From NCBI RefSeq assembly GCF_002288365.1, contig NZ_CP016782.1, positions 1,054,001 through 1,118,000 of the forward strand: a stretch of DNA of 64,000 nt, given 5' to 3'. The stretch comes from Candidatus Planktophila limnetica. Lineage in GTDB: Bacteria; Actinomycetota; Actinomycetes; Nanopelagicales; Nanopelagicaceae. Positions 33,470-45,893 of the stretch are shown here, one piece after another. A program made the position numbers and the translations under genes. The notes below the pieces were generated by a model, which saw nothing but the letters and a program-made list of their open reading frames with translations, was not told the DNA's origin and made no database searches. Position 1 is the first letter of the stretch; each line of letters begins with the position of its first letter.

Positions 33470-33781
33470 TTAATAACGCGGTGCATTTCTAGTACGTTCT
33501 GTGCGGGGTTTTCTATTACTACGTTTTGCCCAACATGCGTTGTGCCAATGACGTCGCCCTTCTTCGTCACCTTCTAGCCACGCAACAGTGTGTGGTGTTG
33601 CCATTGGAATCATCTGATCACAGCCCGGACATCGATATGGTTTATTTGATGTTGAACCTGTGATCTTGCGAACAACGTATGAACCTTCTGCGTGTTCTTC
33701 GATAGTTTGGTTAGAAGTTGCAATGTCGCGATCATCACTCTTGGGCCGCTTATTTTTTGGATAATTCTTTCGCGGGCTCAT
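33470..33781 (-). CDS. Small actinobacterial zinc-binding-like protein
   Basis: About 103 aa, very basic at both ends. The core GSYVVRKITGSTSNKPYRCPGCDQMIPMATPHTVAW and RRHWHNACW contain a CxxC pair followed by His-x-His and Cys, suggesting a single zinc knuckle. Homologues in Streptomyces are labelled ATP/GTP-binding protein without support. ATG 33781 fits better than the upstream frame start at 33799. It has GAAAAT at -12 to -7 (A and T kept). Function unknown; nucleic-acid binding is plausible. Confidence 0.72.
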   Translation of the reverse strand: MSPRKNYPKNKRPKSDDRDIATSNQTIEEHAEGSYVVRKITGSTSNKPYRCPGCDQMIPMATPHTVAWLEGDEEGRRHWHNACWAKRSNRKPRTERTRNAPRY

Positions 33782-33828
33782 GTCTTTATTTTCTCGCACT
33801 TTCCTCTAAATTGTGGCAAGGTAGCCGT

Positions 33829-34677
33829 ATGAACGTCATTGAAGTTCAAGGATTACACAAGTCTTACGCGGATACAAAGGCTGTAGATGGCATAGATCTC
33901 ACTATTGCCCAAGGAGAAATCTTTGCACTCCTTGGTCCAAATGGCGCGGGTAAAACAACAACTGTAGAAATTCTAGAAGGGTTTAGAAAAGCAGACTCTG
34001 GCTCCATTTCTGTACTCGGATTTGATCCATCACAACGCGGCGTTCAATCACGAATATGGCGAAATCGCATTGGAATTGTTTTGCAATCAACTGCGGATGC
34101 AGGAGATCTCACCGTTGAAGAGACAATTTTGCACTTTGCAAAATATTATTCGACGCCTCGTGATGTGGATGAAGTAATTAGTTCTGTTGGTCTTGATGAA
34201 AAACGCAGCGCACTCATTCGCACGCTATCTGGCGGACAACGTCGGCGACTAGATGTTGCACTTGGCATTATCGGATCCCCTGAGCTCCTATTTCTCGATG
34301 AACCAACAACTGGATTTGATCCAGAAGCACGACGTGCATTTTGGTCACTGATTGAAAGCTTGCGCAAAGGTGGCACAACTATTTTGCTGACTACGCATTA
34401 TCTTGATGAAGCCGAAGCGCTTGCAGATCGTGTTGCTGTAATCACGCGCGGAAAGATTCTTGAAGTTTCAACTCCTACACAATTAGGTGGCCGAGCTACA
34501 GCTAAAGCGCGGGTTCAGTGGAAATCTGATGGCGTGATGCAAGAGGAGATGACAGATAACCCCACAGAAGTTGTTAGGAGATTATCCGCTCAATTTCCTG
34601 GTGAAGTCCCAGAGTTACAGGTGCTGCGCCCTTCACTTGAAGATATTTACCTCTCCATGATTGGAGAGAAGAAATGA
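33829..34677 (+). CDS. ABC transporter ATP-binding protein (ABC-2 type, drug exporter-like)
   Basis: A 283 aa ATPase. Walker A GPNGAGKTT, Q-loop GIVLQST, signature LSGGQRRRLDVA, Walker B LLFLDEPTTGFDP, and the switch histidine in LLTTHYLDEAEALADR. The C-terminal extension is typical of DrrA/CcmA-like exporter ATPases. ATG 33829 is the family start; the frame extends upstream to 33718 over the divergent gene. The permease follows with a 4-bp overlap (ATGA). Substrate unknown. Confidence 0.92.
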   Translation: MNVIEVQGLHKSYADTKAVDGIDLTIAQGEIFALLGPNGAGKTTTVEILEGFRKADSGSISVLGFDPSQRGVQSRIWRNRIGIVLQSTADAGDLTVEETILHFAKYYSTPRDVDEVISSVGLDEKRSALIRTLSGGQRRRLDVALGIIGSPELLFLDEPTTGFDPEARRAFWSLIESLRKGGTTILLTTHYLDEAEALADRVAVITRGKILEVSTPTQLGGRATAKARVQWKSDGVMQEEMTDNPTEVVRRLSAQFPGEVPELQVLRPSLEDIYLSMIGEKK

Positions 34678-35477
34678 GTCAGAATAAATCTTTGCCTACA
34701 ACAATCGCACTCGGTGTGGCACGTGGTGGATTAGAAATTAGACAATTTATGCGCCAACGTGAATCAGTTGTGTTCACACTCGCATTTCCAATTATTCTCT
34801 TAGCAATATTTGGCTCCGTTTTTAAAACTACGCTGGCAGAAGGCGTGACATTTAGTCAGTATTTCGTGGCAGGAATGATTGCCTCTGGCCTTGTGAATAC
34901 AGGATTTCAGCAATTGGCAATTACTATTCCTATGGAACGTGAATTTGGTTCTCTTAAGCGTTTGCGCGGAACCCCAATGCATGTTGCTAGTTACTTCATC
35001 GGAAAATCTATTTTGGTCTTTGTCAGTATGGCTATTCAGGTTCTTTTATTACTTGCTGGAGGAATGATTTTCTTCGGTGTGCAATTGCCTACTGATCCAT
35101 ATAAATGGCTCACATTTACCTGGCTCATTGTTTTAGGTAGCGCGGCATCTACGGCACTTGGTATCGCTTTTTCCACGGTGCCAAAGAGTGGCCGTGGGGC
35201 ATCAGCGGTTGTTTCACCAGTTGTTATTGTTCTGCAGTTTTTCAGTGGAGTTTTCTTTGTATTCACAGATTTACCTGGATGGATGCAACAAGTGGCAGCT
35301 ATTTTTCCACTTAAGTGGATGACCCAGGGAATGCGTTCGGTGTTCCTGCCTGATTCATTTGCACTTCGCGAGGTAGCAGGAACATGGGAGACAGAGCGAA
35401 CATTTTTGATATTAATGGCATGGTTAATTGCGGGTATCTTCCTATCTATTCGAACATTTAAGTGGAGCAGAGATTGA
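34674..35477 (+). CDS. ABC-2 type permease
   Basis: A 267 aa membrane protein with six hydrophobic segments. RESVVFTLAFPIILLAIFGSVF, the REFGSLKRLRGTPM loop, and SGVFFVFTDLPGWMQQVAAIFPLKWMTQGMR are typical of the ABC-2 family of exporters. It pairs with the ATPase upstream and ends in TTGA overlap with the lysine-rich secreted protein. Confidence 0.9.
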   Translation: MSQNKSLPTTIALGVARGGLEIRQFMRQRESVVFTLAFPIILLAIFGSVFKTTLAEGVTFSQYFVAGMIASGLVNTGFQQLAITIPMEREFGSLKRLRGTPMHVASYFIGKSILVFVSMAIQVLLLLAGGMIFFGVQLPTDPYKWLTFTWLIVLGSAASTALGIAFSTVPKSGRGASAVVSPVVIVLQFFSGVFFVFTDLPGWMQQVAAIFPLKWMTQGMRSVFLPDSFALREVAGTWETERTFLILMAWLIAGIFLSIRTFKWSRD

Positions 35478-36142
35478 AAAAATTTGTCGCACTCTTTTTG
35501 ATCTCAATTCTTACTCTCTCAACAACTTCAGCAATCGCGGCTTCACCAACTGCCACACCAAAGCCAAGTGCGAAAACCACTGCTACGGAAACGAAAAAGC
35601 CAGCTACCAAAAAGCCGGCGGTGAAGAAGAAGAAAAAGGTTGTAAAGAAGAAAAAGAAGAAACTTCCACCTTTGCAGCCAGTTGTCTGCTTCGGTCAGGC
35701 ATGGCCACCATCTGGATTTTCTAAAAATGGTGAGGTCTTTGCAAAGATTCCAACAGCTGCTCAATTGCAATGTGAATCATCAGATAACAACTCCCCTGCA
35801 AAGGTTTTCTTGCGGGCAGATCTACCCAAGTGTGATGAATTTGCATGTGGTGCGATAACTGTCGCCTCAGAAAATAGATGTTCATGGTGGGAAGTGACGT
35901 CAACTTTTGAACGAATCAATGTAAATACAGGAAAAATTGAGGAAACTCTAGGATCTCTGCGCACTGTTTCCAAAGGCACTAACGCTCGGGTTTTCCAAAG
36001 TATTATGTTAGTCAGCGAAATTAAGCATAAAGATGCCTCTGGAAAAATACTGAACAATATAAAGGCAAGCAATCTTGCGATTAGTTGTCATCACACTCCT
36101 GCGCCAGAACTAAATAACAGGAATTTTTATACCCCGAATTAG
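35474..36142 (+). CDS. Secreted lysine-rich protein, unknown
   Basis: About 222 aa. It has a signal peptide (MKKFVALFLISILTL then cleavage near AIAA-SP), a Pro/Thr/Lys linker ending in runs of lysine (about 45-68), and a C-terminal domain with six or seven cysteines and no recognised fold. GGAG six bases before TTG 35474, and the TTGA overlap with the permease stop, make TTG the likely start rather than GTG 35462. The coupling suggests co-expression with the ABC exporter; whether it is its cargo or partner is unknown. Confidence 0.7.
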   Translation: MKKFVALFLISILTLSTTSAIAASPTATPKPSAKTTATETKKPATKKPAVKKKKKVVKKKKKKLPPLQPVVCFGQAWPPSGFSKNGEVFAKIPTAAQLQCESSDNNSPAKVFLRADLPKCDEFACGAITVASENRCSWWEVTSTFERINVNTGKIEETLGSLRTVSKGTNARVFQSIMLVSEIKHKDASGKILNNIKASNLAISCHHTPAPELNNRNFYTPN

Positions 36143-36711
36143 CGATTAGCTCCTGGTACCCATAACTGATCTCCAATTTCTTTGTTTGCCACACGTGCAA
36201 GAACAAAGAGAAGATCAGATAAACGGTTGAGATATTTAGCTGTAAGAGGATTAACTCCACCACCAAAGGCGTGAATGGCTGTCCATGTGCGACGTTCTGC
36301 GCGACGTGTAACTGTTCTTGCAACATGTAAGTGAGATGCTGCTGGAGTTCCTGATGGAAGAATGAAGGATTCCAGTGGTTCTAGTTGGGCATTGAATTTA
36401 TCTATTTGAGTTTCTAGATAAGCAATTTGTGATTCAACAACGCGAAGTGGTTCAATCTTTGGTTCATCAACAACAGGTGTGCACAAATCCGCGCCAACAT
36501 CGAAGAGGTCGTTTTGGATGCGAATTAGTAGTGATCGAAAATCGCCACTTATTTCATCTGTAGAGAGCACAACTCCAATGGATGAGTTTGCTTCATCGAC
36601 ATCGGCATAGGCTTCTAGTCGAGGATCGTTTTTGGATGTTCGACTCATATCTCCTAGTGAGGTAGTGCCGTCATCGCCTGTCTTTGTATAAATACGCGTT
36701 AAATGAACCAT
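36139..36711 (-). CDS. Cob(I)alamin adenosyltransferase, PduO type
   Basis: A 190 aa enzyme that makes adenosylcobalamin from cob(I)alamin and ATP. The N-terminal ATP motif is YTKTGDDGTTSLGD; EAYADVDEANSSIGV and ARTVTRRAERRTWT are the other family blocks. It shows that the organism uses adenosylcobalamin. The start has TAGGCT at -12 to -7 and a TGGTCA box 17 bases further upstream that resembles -35. Its 3' end overlaps the convergent lysine-rich protein gene by 4 bp. Confidence 0.94.
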   Translation of the reverse strand: MVHLTRIYTKTGDDGTTSLGDMSRTSKNDPRLEAYADVDEANSSIGVVLSTDEISGDFRSLLIRIQNDLFDVGADLCTPVVDEPKIEPLRVVESQIAYLETQIDKFNAQLEPLESFILPSGTPAASHLHVARTVTRRAERRTWTAIHAFGGGVNPLTAKYLNRLSDLLFVLARVANKEIGDQLWVPGANR

Positions 36712-36717
36712 GGGTGG

Positions 36718-36723
36718 AGCCTA
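36718..36723 (-). promoter_or_regulatory. Leaderless-type -10 box TAGGCT (cobalamin adenosyltransferase)
   Basis: TAGGCT at -12 to -7 relative to ATG 36711; same hexamer as the arsenic operon promoter. Confidence 0.6.
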
Positions 36724-36790
36724 TTAGGAGAGTTACGATGTGACCACTCAAAGTATGGGTTTTCAACGTGGAGGGTGCGGAGGTGAAGCG

Positions 36791-38050
36791 ATGGCGCAGG
36801 ATGATCGCTTTCGCGTCCAGGGCGGTGCCAATTTACGTGGTGAAGTACACATCACTGGTGCTAAAAATTCCGTTCTCAAACTAATGGCAGCCGCGCTTTT
36901 GGCTCCTGGAACCTCAACAATAACTAATGTTCCAGATATTGCAGATGTAGACATCATGGCCGATTTACTTACACGATTAGGTTGTTCAGTAAATCGCAAT
37001 GGTTCAGAGTTAAAGATTAATGTTCCAGAGACTCCGGGACACCGCGCAGACTATGACTTGGTTCGAAAGATGCGCGCATCAATTAATGTACTTGGTCCAC
37101 TCGTTGTTCGCACAGGTAAAGCTGAGGTTGCACTACCTGGAGGCGACGCAATTGGTTCTCGCGGCTTAGATTTTCATATTAAAGGTTTAGAAGCACTCGG
37201 TGCAAAAGCACATATCGAACATGGCTATGTTGTTGCAGAAGCGCCCCAAGGACTCAAGGGGGCTAGCATCGAATTAGATTTTCCAAGCGTTGGTGCTACA
37301 GAAAACATCATGACAGCAGCGGTTTTGGCCGAAGGAAAAACAACAATTGAAAATGCTGCTCGCGAACCAGACATCGTAGACCTTGGTCAATTTCTAATTT
37401 CTATGGGAGCAAAAATAGATGGCTTAGGTTCTCCAGTTATCACAATCCAAGGAGTTAAGAAATTAAATCCAGCCACACATGCCACTATTGCTGATCGCAT
37501 TATTACCGGAACATGGGCGTTTGCTGCTGCGATGACAAAAGGCGACATCACGATTCATGGAGCCCGTCCACAAGATCTTGAGTTACCACTAGAAAAACTC
37601 ACTTCAGCCGGTGCCATCATCACAAGTACTGAAGATGGAATTCGCGTGCGTATGGATTCGCGTCCACAATCAATTGATGTTTCAACTCTTCCCTACCCTG
37701 GTTTTCCCACAGATTTATTGCCGATGGTAATTGCACTTAATTCCATTGCAACCGGTGATGCCATAGTTACTGAAAATGTCTTTGAATCTCGGTTTATGTT
37801 TGTTAACGAATTGACCCGACTAGGCGCACAAATCACTGTAGATGGCCATCACGCCTCCATTCACGGTATTTCACAGCTCTCAGGCGCTCCAGTTGAAGCA
37901 ACCGACATTAGAGCAGGTGCTGGTTTAGTTTTAGCTGCCCTTGTCAGCGAAGGTGAAACAACAATTGAAGGTGCTTATCACGTTGATCGTGGCTATCCGA
38001 ATTTTGCAGAACAATTGCGAGCACTCGGCGCTGATGTGGAGCGTGAATAA
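36791..38050 (+). CDS. murA: UDP-GlcNAc 1-carboxyvinyltransferase, Asp-type
   Basis: About 419 aa. First committed step of peptidoglycan synthesis. [18 protein letters not shown] (PEP/UDP-GlcNAc site) and RMRAS-like [11 protein letters not shown] are present. In the mobile loop the sequence is PGGDAIGSR: Asp119 replaces the cysteine that fosfomycin alkylates, as in mycobacteria. GGAGG seven bases before ATG 36791 selects this start; the frame continues upstream to GTG 36740. glpX follows after 3 bp. Confidence 0.96.
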   Translation: MAQDDRFRVQGGANLRGEVHITGAKNSVLKLMAAALLAPGTSTITNVPDIADVDIMADLLTRLGCSVNRNGSELKINVPETPGHRADYDLVRKMRASINVLGPLVVRTGKAEVALPGGDAIGSRGLDFHIKGLEALGAKAHIEHGYVVAEAPQGLKGASIELDFPSVGATENIMTAAVLAEGKTTIENAAREPDIVDLGQFLISMGAKIDGLGSPVITIQGVKKLNPATHATIADRIITGTWAFAAAMTKGDITIHGARPQDLELPLEKLTSAGAIITSTEDGIRVRMDSRPQSIDVSTLPYPGFPTDLLPMVIALNSIATGDAIVTENVFESRFMFVNELTRLGAQITVDGHHASIHGISQLSGAPVEATDIRAGAGLVLAALVSEGETTIEGAYHVDRGYPNFAEQLRALGADVERE

Positions 38051-38053
38051 GAG

Positions 38054-39013
38054 ATGAGTACCGTGCAAAATCCAGATCGCAACCTCGCACTCGAACTCGT
38101 TCGGGTAACCGAAACTGCAGCAATTGCTGCAGCGCCATGGGTTGGACGCGGTGAAAAGAATTTAGCTGATAAAGCAGCCGTTGAAGCAATGCGCACAATG
38201 ATTAACACCGTTGATATGTCAGGTGTGGTTGTTATCGGTGAAGGTGAAAAAGATGATGCACCAATGCTTCATAACGGCGAAGAAGTTGGTAATGGTCTTG
38301 GACCAGCCTGTGATGTTGCAGTTGATCCAATTGATGGAACATCGTTGACTGCAAATGGAATGAATGGCGCAATCAGTGTTATTGCATTGGCTCCACGCGG
38401 TTCGATGTATGACCCATCAGCAGTTTTTTACATGAACAAGATTGTTACAGGCCCCGAAGCTGCTGGAGTTATCGATATTAATGCTTCAGCTAAAGTAAAT
38501 ATTCAAGCAGTTGCAAAAGCAAAGCGCATGAACGTTTCAGACATCACCGTTGTTGTTTTGAATCGCCCACGTCATGATGTTTTGCTCAAAGATATTCGTG
38601 AGGCAGGAGCGCGTATTCGCTTAATTCAAGATGGCGATGTTGCAGCAGCAATCGAAACAGCGCGACCAGAGACTGGTATTGATTTATTAATGGGAATCGG
38701 TGGAACTCCAGAAGGTGTTATTACCGCTGCTGCAATGATTTGTTTAGGTGGATCTATACAGGGAAAACTTCACCCAAAGGATGCGCAAGAAAAAGAGCGA
38801 GCAATCGCTGCTGGTCACGATCTCAATAAAGTACTTACAACTCGGGATTTGATTAATTCAGATGATGTCTTCTTATCAGCCACGGGCATTACAGATGGCG
38901 AATTACTGCGTGGAATTAGATATACGTCCTATGGATCAATTAGTCAGTCACTGGTTATGCGAGGAAAATCCCAAACAGTGCGCTTAATTCAGACCGAGCA
39001 TCACCTTAAATAA
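38054..39013 (+). CDS. glpX: Fructose-1,6-bisphosphatase class II
   Basis: A 319 aa Li-sensitive phosphatase-fold enzyme for gluconeogenesis. Metal-binding residues are seen in [15 protein letters not shown] and [38 protein letters not shown] is the third conserved block. Typical GlpX length. It is likely co-transcribed with murA, an arrangement I do not consider functionally meaningful. Confidence 0.96.
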   Translation: MSTVQNPDRNLALELVRVTETAAIAAAPWVGRGEKNLADKAAVEAMRTMINTVDMSGVVVIGEGEKDDAPMLHNGEEVGNGLGPACDVAVDPIDGTSLTANGMNGAISVIALAPRGSMYDPSAVFYMNKIVTGPEAAGVIDINASAKVNIQAVAKAKRMNVSDITVVVLNRPRHDVLLKDIREAGARIRLIQDGDVAAAIETARPETGIDLLMGIGGTPEGVITAAAMICLGGSIQGKLHPKDAQEKERAIAAGHDLNKVLTTRDLINSDDVFLSATGITDGELLRGIRYTSYGSISQSLVMRGKSQTVRLIQTEHHLK

Positions 39014-39021
39014 CTAAGCGA

Positions 39022-39282
39022 TTATTTCTTTGCATCCGTTGATTCAGTCAGAATTGAAACACGGTTATTTGAAACTGAGATAAATCCACCATGAACACTA
39101 AATTCTGTGGAAGATCCATCAACACCATCAATACGTACAACGCCGTCAACTAGTACGCCAAAGAGCGGAGCGTGATCTGGCAATACACCCAGATCACCTT
39201 CGATAGTGCGAGCAGAGATGAACTTTGCTTGCCCTGACCAGACTCGCTCTTGTGGCGATACTAATTCGACGTTAAGTGGCAT
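39022..39282 (-). CDS. atpC: ATP synthase epsilon subunit, N-terminal domain only
   Basis: An 86 aa protein. It covers only the beta-sandwich domain (ERVWSGQAKFISARTIEGDLGVLPDHAPLF, then VHGGFISVSNNRVSILTE). The C-terminal two-helix domain of ordinary epsilon subunits, which inhibits ATP hydrolysis, is missing: the chain stops at about residue 86 instead of 120-138. Last gene of the atp operon, 6 bp after atpD. Convergent with glpX. Confidence 0.92.
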   Translation of the reverse strand: MPLNVELVSPQERVWSGQAKFISARTIEGDLGVLPDHAPLFGVLVDGVVRIDGVDGSSTEFSVHGGFISVSNNRVSILTESTDAKK

Positions 39283-39288
39283 TGTTAA

Positions 39289-41636
<2,348 letters not shown>

Positions 41637-41639
41637 TTT

Positions 41640-43280
41640 TTACTTCTTCACCGCCGGTGGCACGTGCTTAGTAATTTGTTCTGCCACTTCACCTTCAAGT
41701 GCTGCAGCTTCTGCTTCATTGACAGCAGCTGAAACGGTTGGAACGAAGATTTTCTTGAATGCAACGACTGCTTCTTCAAGTGATTTCACAGTGTCATCTT
41801 CTAGTTGCTTTGTCTCTGAAATTACTTCAAAGATTGCTTTGCGTTCGCGTGCGATGTAATCAAGTAGTTCTGATTCAAAGCGACGAATATCAGCAACTGC
41901 AATGTCATCGAGCTTTCCAGTTGTTCCAGCCCAAATTGATGCAATCTGACGTTCTAGTGAATATGGTGAGTACTGACCTTGCTTAAGTAGTTCAACCATG
42001 CGAGCGCCACGCTCTAGTTGCGCTTTTGATGTCGCATCTAGATCTGAACCAAATGCTGCGAAAGCTTCTAGTTCGCGGAACTGTGCAAGGTCAAGACGCA
42101 AACGACCAGCGATCTTTTTCATCGCCTTAGTTTGTGCTGAACCACCCACGCGAGAAACAGAAACACCTACGTTAATCGCTGGGCGAACGCCTGCGTTAAA
42201 GAGATCTGTTTCAAGGAAGCACTGTCCATCAGTAATGGAAATAACGTTTGTAGGGATGAACGCTGAAACGTCATTTCCCTTAGTTTCAATAATTGGAAGT
42301 CCAGTCATTGAACCGCCACCTAATTCGTCAGAGAGTTTTGCGCAACGCTCAAGAAGACGTGAGTGTAAGTAGAAAACATCTCCTGGATACGCTTCGCGGC
42401 CCGGTGGACGACGTAGCAACAATGAGACTGAACGATATGCCTCTGCTTGCTTTGATAGATCATCAAAGACAATAAGAACGTGCTCGCCTTTATACATCCA
42501 GTGCTGACCAATTGAAGAACCGGTGTATGGAGCGAGGTATTTAAATCCTGCTGGATCGGATGCAGGAGATGCAACGATGGTTGTGTATTCCATTGCACCA
42601 GCTTCTTCAAGTGCACCCTTAACGGATGCAATTGTTGAACCCTTTTGACCAATAGCAACGTAAATGCACTTTACTTGCTTCTTTGGATCTCCAGATTTCC
42701 AGTTTTCGCGCTGATTAATGATTGTGTCAATTGCAACAGCTGTCTTACCAGTTTGGCGGTCACCGATAATCAACTGACGCTGTCCACGACCAATAGCAGT
42801 CATCGCATCAATAGCTTTAATACCAGTTGCAAGTGGTTCCTTAACTGGTTGACGTTGAACTACAGAGGGAGCCTGCAATTCAAGTGCACGACGCGCATCG
42901 GCTTTAATTTCGCCTTTGCCATCGATTGGACGACCGAGTGGATCAACGACTCGACCAAGGAAGGCATCACCTACTGGAACAGAGAGAACTTCACCTGTTC
43001 CGCGTACTGATGTTCCTTCTTCAATTCCTTCATATCCACCCAAAATAACAACACCGATTTCACGGACGTCGAGGTTAAGTGCAAGACCTAGCGTTCCGTT
43101 CTCGAACTGCAAGAGTTCATTCGCCATTGTTGAAGGCAGACCTTCGACGCGAGCAATACCGTCACCAGCTTGGCTAACAGTTCCTACTTCGTCTCGAGCT
43201 GCAACGCCTGGATCGTATGACTTAACAAAATTCGCGAGTGCATCACGGATTTCATCAGGTCGGATCGTTAGCTCCGCCAT
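41640..43280 (-). CDS. atpA: ATP synthase alpha subunit
   Basis: A 546 aa non-catalytic nucleotide-binding subunit. Walker [57 protein letters not shown]. Its ATG has GGGAG five bases upstream. About 30-40 residues longer than the E. coli protein, with a C-terminal extension, as in other actinobacteria. Confidence 0.98.
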   Translation of the reverse strand: MAELTIRPDEIRDALANFVKSYDPGVAARDEVGTVSQAGDGIARVEGLPSTMANELLQFENGTLGLALNLDVREIGVVILGGYEGIEEGTSVRGTGEVLSVPVGDAFLGRVVDPLGRPIDGKGEIKADARRALELQAPSVVQRQPVKEPLATGIKAIDAMTAIGRGQRQLIIGDRQTGKTAVAIDTIINQRENWKSGDPKKQVKCIYVAIGQKGSTIASVKGALEEAGAMEYTTIVASPASDPAGFKYLAPYTGSSIGQHWMYKGEHVLIVFDDLSKQAEAYRSVSLLLRRPPGREAYPGDVFYLHSRLLERCAKLSDELGGGSMTGLPIIETKGNDVSAFIPTNVISITDGQCFLETDLFNAGVRPAINVGVSVSRVGGSAQTKAMKKIAGRLRLDLAQFRELEAFAAFGSDLDATSKAQLERGARMVELLKQGQYSPYSLERQIASIWAGTTGKLDDIAVADIRRFESELLDYIARERKAIFEVISETKQLEDDTVKSLEEAVVAFKKIFVPTVSAAVNEAEAAALEGEVAEQITKHVPPAVKK

Positions 43281-43322
43281 TTTTTTCTCCCTTTTCCTTT
43301 TTCTTCTCTAGTTAAATCTTCT

Positions 43323-44159
43323 TTACGCACTCTTACCAGCAAGTGTGCGACCTGCTGATGCGATGCGATTTACGAGTGTTCCATCAACTAATTCATCTGC
43401 AAATTTGACTGAAAGCCCACCCACAACAGATGGATCAACTTCAACATTTACTCGAACTGGTTGGCCAAGTTGCTTGGTCAGTGCTGCAACCAAACGGTCG
43501 TACTGAGCGGATGAGAGTGCAACTGCTGTGCGAGCAACTGCGATGAGGCGATTGCGACGTGCAGCTAGTGCGTATTGGTAATCATCAAAGGCTGCTTCAA
43601 CACTTCGTGCACGCCAATTATTTATAACGTGGTTAACGAGTTTGATTGTCGATGATGAGCTCTCTTTGCCAAGTAACTCTGCAATCAGAGATGACTTAGC
43701 TTTTTCTGCTCCGGCGGTGATCAAGGCGCTACGCAATTCAAAAGAAGTTGAGATGGCGCGAGCAACAGTGAAGAGCTCGCTTTCAACTCGATCTAATTCA
43801 TTTGCGATATTTGCAGCTGATGCTTCCGCTTCGATTGCTAGTTGTTCTAGTACTTCCACAAGATCGGAAGAGGCTGACCAGCGCAACTCACTGACGCCAG
43901 TGATTACGTTGAGTGCAGATGCGCCGACGCTCTTTCCAAATATTTCCTTTAGGAGTACTGCTTTTGACTTCGCATCACGAGATGGATCATTGATCGCTCT
44001 GCGTAATGAGATATTTGAATTTAATACAGATGTGATGAAGAACAATTCGGAAGAGAGAAGGGATGCGGCATCGGCTGTTGAGCCTTTTGCAGCAGCATCA
44101 ATGAAGCCGCGTGCAACCACAAGTGATTGACGGCTTCTGCCTCCGAAGTGGTTTCTCAT
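43323..44159 (-). CDS. atpH: ATP synthase delta subunit, long actinobacterial form
   Basis: A 278 aa peripheral-stalk protein, about 100 residues longer than E. coli delta. The C-terminal half carries the OSCP/delta signature (AQYDRLVAALTKQLGQPVRVNVEVDPSVVGGLSVKFADELVDGTL). The N-terminal part is helical. Unlike mycobacteria, the b subunit is not fused to it: atpF is a separate gene 10 bp upstream. AAGGA precedes ATG 44159. Confidence 0.94.
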   Translation of the reverse strand: MRNHFGGRSRQSLVVARGFIDAAAKGSTADAASLLSSELFFITSVLNSNISLRRAINDPSRDAKSKAVLLKEIFGKSVGASALNVITGVSELRWSASSDLVEVLEQLAIEAEASAANIANELDRVESELFTVARAISTSFELRSALITAGAEKAKSSLIAELLGKESSSSTIKLVNHVINNWRARSVEAAFDDYQYALAARRNRLIAVARTAVALSSAQYDRLVAALTKQLGQPVRVNVEVDPSVVGGLSVKFADELVDGTLVNRIASAGRTLAGKSA

Positions 44160-44169
44160 CTTTTTCCTT

Positions 44170-44703
44170 TTACTTAGATTTCTCTAAATCATCAAGGAAG
44201 CGATCCACGATGCGTGATTGACGGGCCTGGTCTTCTAGTGCTTCTCCGACGATCTTTGATGCGAGTTCAACTGCAAGTGTTCCGACTTCATTGCGAAGTG
44301 AAGTCACTGCTTGTTGACGCTCTGCCTCAATGGATGCGTGTGCAGCTGCTGTTATGCGTGCTGCTTCTTCCTGAGCTTTAGTGCGAAGTTCTTCAATAAT
44401 GGCTGTGCCTTGAACGCGTGCTTCTTCGCGAAGTGTTTGTGCTTCTTCGCGTGCTTTCGACAATTGCTCGTTGTACTGACCAAGTGCGCGTTGTGCTTCA
44501 AGCTGTGCTTTTTCAGCACGCTCCATGCCACCTTGAATCGCTTCGGTACGCGCCGTAAATGCTTTTTCAAACATCGGCACAACTTTGCTTCTCAAGACAA
44601 GGAAGAGAAGGGTGAAAGCAATCGCGCCAACAATAAGTTCTGCTGTGTGCGGAACTAGCGGATTGATTTTGCCTTCTGCAGCCAAGATCACTGTATTAAC
44701 CAT
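44170..44703 (-). CDS. atpF: ATP synthase b subunit
   Basis: A 177 aa protein with one membrane helix (about 24-42, ELIVGAIAFTLLFLVLRSKVV) followed by a long charged coiled coil (45-170) rich in Ala, Glu and Arg. Forms the peripheral stalk dimer. Located between atpE and atpH as usual. Confidence 0.95.
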   Translation of the reverse strand: MVNTVILAAEGKINPLVPHTAELIVGAIAFTLLFLVLRSKVVPMFEKAFTARTEAIQGGMERAEKAQLEAQRALGQYNEQLSKAREEAQTLREEARVQGTAIIEELRTKAQEEAARITAAAHASIEAERQQAVTSLRNEVGTLAVELASKIVGEALEDQARQSRIVDRFLDDLEKSK

Positions 44704-44729
44704 TTTTAACTCTCTCTATTACTTAGATA

Positions 44730-44933
44730 TTAGAGAACAAATGCGAGTACGAGACCGAAGAGTGCAAGTGCTTCAGCAAGTGCGAACCCAAGGAACGCGA
44801 TTGGCTGTAGGACGCTGCGTGCTTCTGGTTGACGAGCAACGCCGTTGATATATGCGGCGAAGATAAGTCCAGTTGCAATACCAGGACCGATTGCTGCGAG
44901 GCCAAAACCGACCAGGTTAAGTGTGCCTTCCAT
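44730..44933 (-). CDS. atpE: ATP synthase c subunit
   Basis: A 67 aa two-helix proteolipid of the Fo ring. The ion-binding glutamate is in [16 protein letters not shown] of helix 2, and helix 1 has [22 protein letters not shown] with the conserved RQPE loop. The Na+-type residues (Gln in helix 1 and Glu-Thr in helix 2) are absent, so proton coupling is expected. AGGAG lies seven bases before ATG. Confidence 0.97.
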   Translation of the reverse strand: MEGTLNLVGFGLAAIGPGIATGLIFAAYINGVARQPEARSVLQPIAFLGFALAEALALFGLVLAFVL

Positions 44934-44972
44934 TTTTTTCTCCTTTTTTCTTTTCTTTAGGTATTTACCTAA

Positions 44973-45761
44973 TTAGTGCTCGTCGGCAAGGGCGCCGGCG
45001 ATATATAGAGCTGCCAACAGAGTAAAGATGTACGCCTGTAGACACTGGACCATGAATTCAAAGAAAGTTAGAACGATGCCAATAGCAAAGGCAAAGGGAC
45101 TAATTAACTTCAAACCAATAACACCTTGGAATAGATGTTCTCCACCCAAGATAAAGACGAGCAAGAGCAAGTGCCCTGCAAACATGTTTGCAAACAAACG
45201 AAGTGAGAGCGTGAGTGGGCGAACAAGTAAAAATGTCAGCAACTCAAGTGGAGTAATAAGAATGTATGCAGCCTTTGGAACGCCAGGCATGAACATAATT
45301 TCTTTGAAGTACTTCCATGCACCTTGTTTGCGAATTCCAACGTAGTGGAAAACTATGTAGACGGTGCCTGCTAAAACATATGGGAAAGAAACACGAGACA
45401 TCGTCGGAAATTGAAGAAGCGGAATAATTCCAAAGAGATTATTCGTCAAAATAAATGTAAAGAGTGTGAAAAGGTATGGAACAAAGCGCATGAAGTCATG
45501 GCCGATAACATCTCGAGCTAGATCATTTCTAACGAATGCATAGACGCTCTCGCCCGCAAATTGGAACTTAGAAGGAATGATCGCTGCTTTGCGAGAAGAG
45601 AGAATGAAAAAAACTGAAATCAAAATAACTGATAGAAAAACCAGAAATACTGGTTTAGTTGTAAAAGCACTATTTCCAAAAATTGGTGGGAGTTCGAAAT
45701 CGTTGCTACTAGGTGGGACGAAGCCTTCACCCTCTGCGCTTAAAGACACTAACGAGCGCAC
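44973..45761 (-). CDS. atpB: ATP synthase a subunit
   Basis: About 262 aa, five or six membrane helices. The essential arginine is in RPLTLSLRLFANMFAGHLLL, with the C-terminal FMVQCLQAYIFTLLAALYIAGAL. It forms the proton half-channels. The frame runs to TTG 45785, but GTG 45761 has AAGGAG five bases upstream, so it is the likely start. The 132 bp between this start and the atpZ-like gene contain no clear promoter or terminator. Confidence 0.95.
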   Translation of the reverse strand: MRSLVSLSAEGEGFVPPSSNDFELPPIFGNSAFTTKPVFLVFLSVILISVFFILSSRKAAIIPSKFQFAGESVYAFVRNDLARDVIGHDFMRFVPYLFTLFTFILTNNLFGIIPLLQFPTMSRVSFPYVLAGTVYIVFHYVGIRKQGAWKYFKEIMFMPGVPKAAYILITPLELLTFLLVRPLTLSLRLFANMFAGHLLLLVFILGGEHLFQGVIGLKLISPFAFAIGIVLTFFEFMVQCLQAYIFTLLAALYIAGALADEH

Positions 45762-45893
45762 GCACACTCCTTCAAATAAACTCAAATGAATTCAAACGGA
45801 CTTATCAATTAGGACGCCGGGGATGCGTTCTGCGAGCAACCCTATGGGGAAAAGTCCCGCCTGTGAAATTGGATTAAGCCGAGCTATTAGCCC

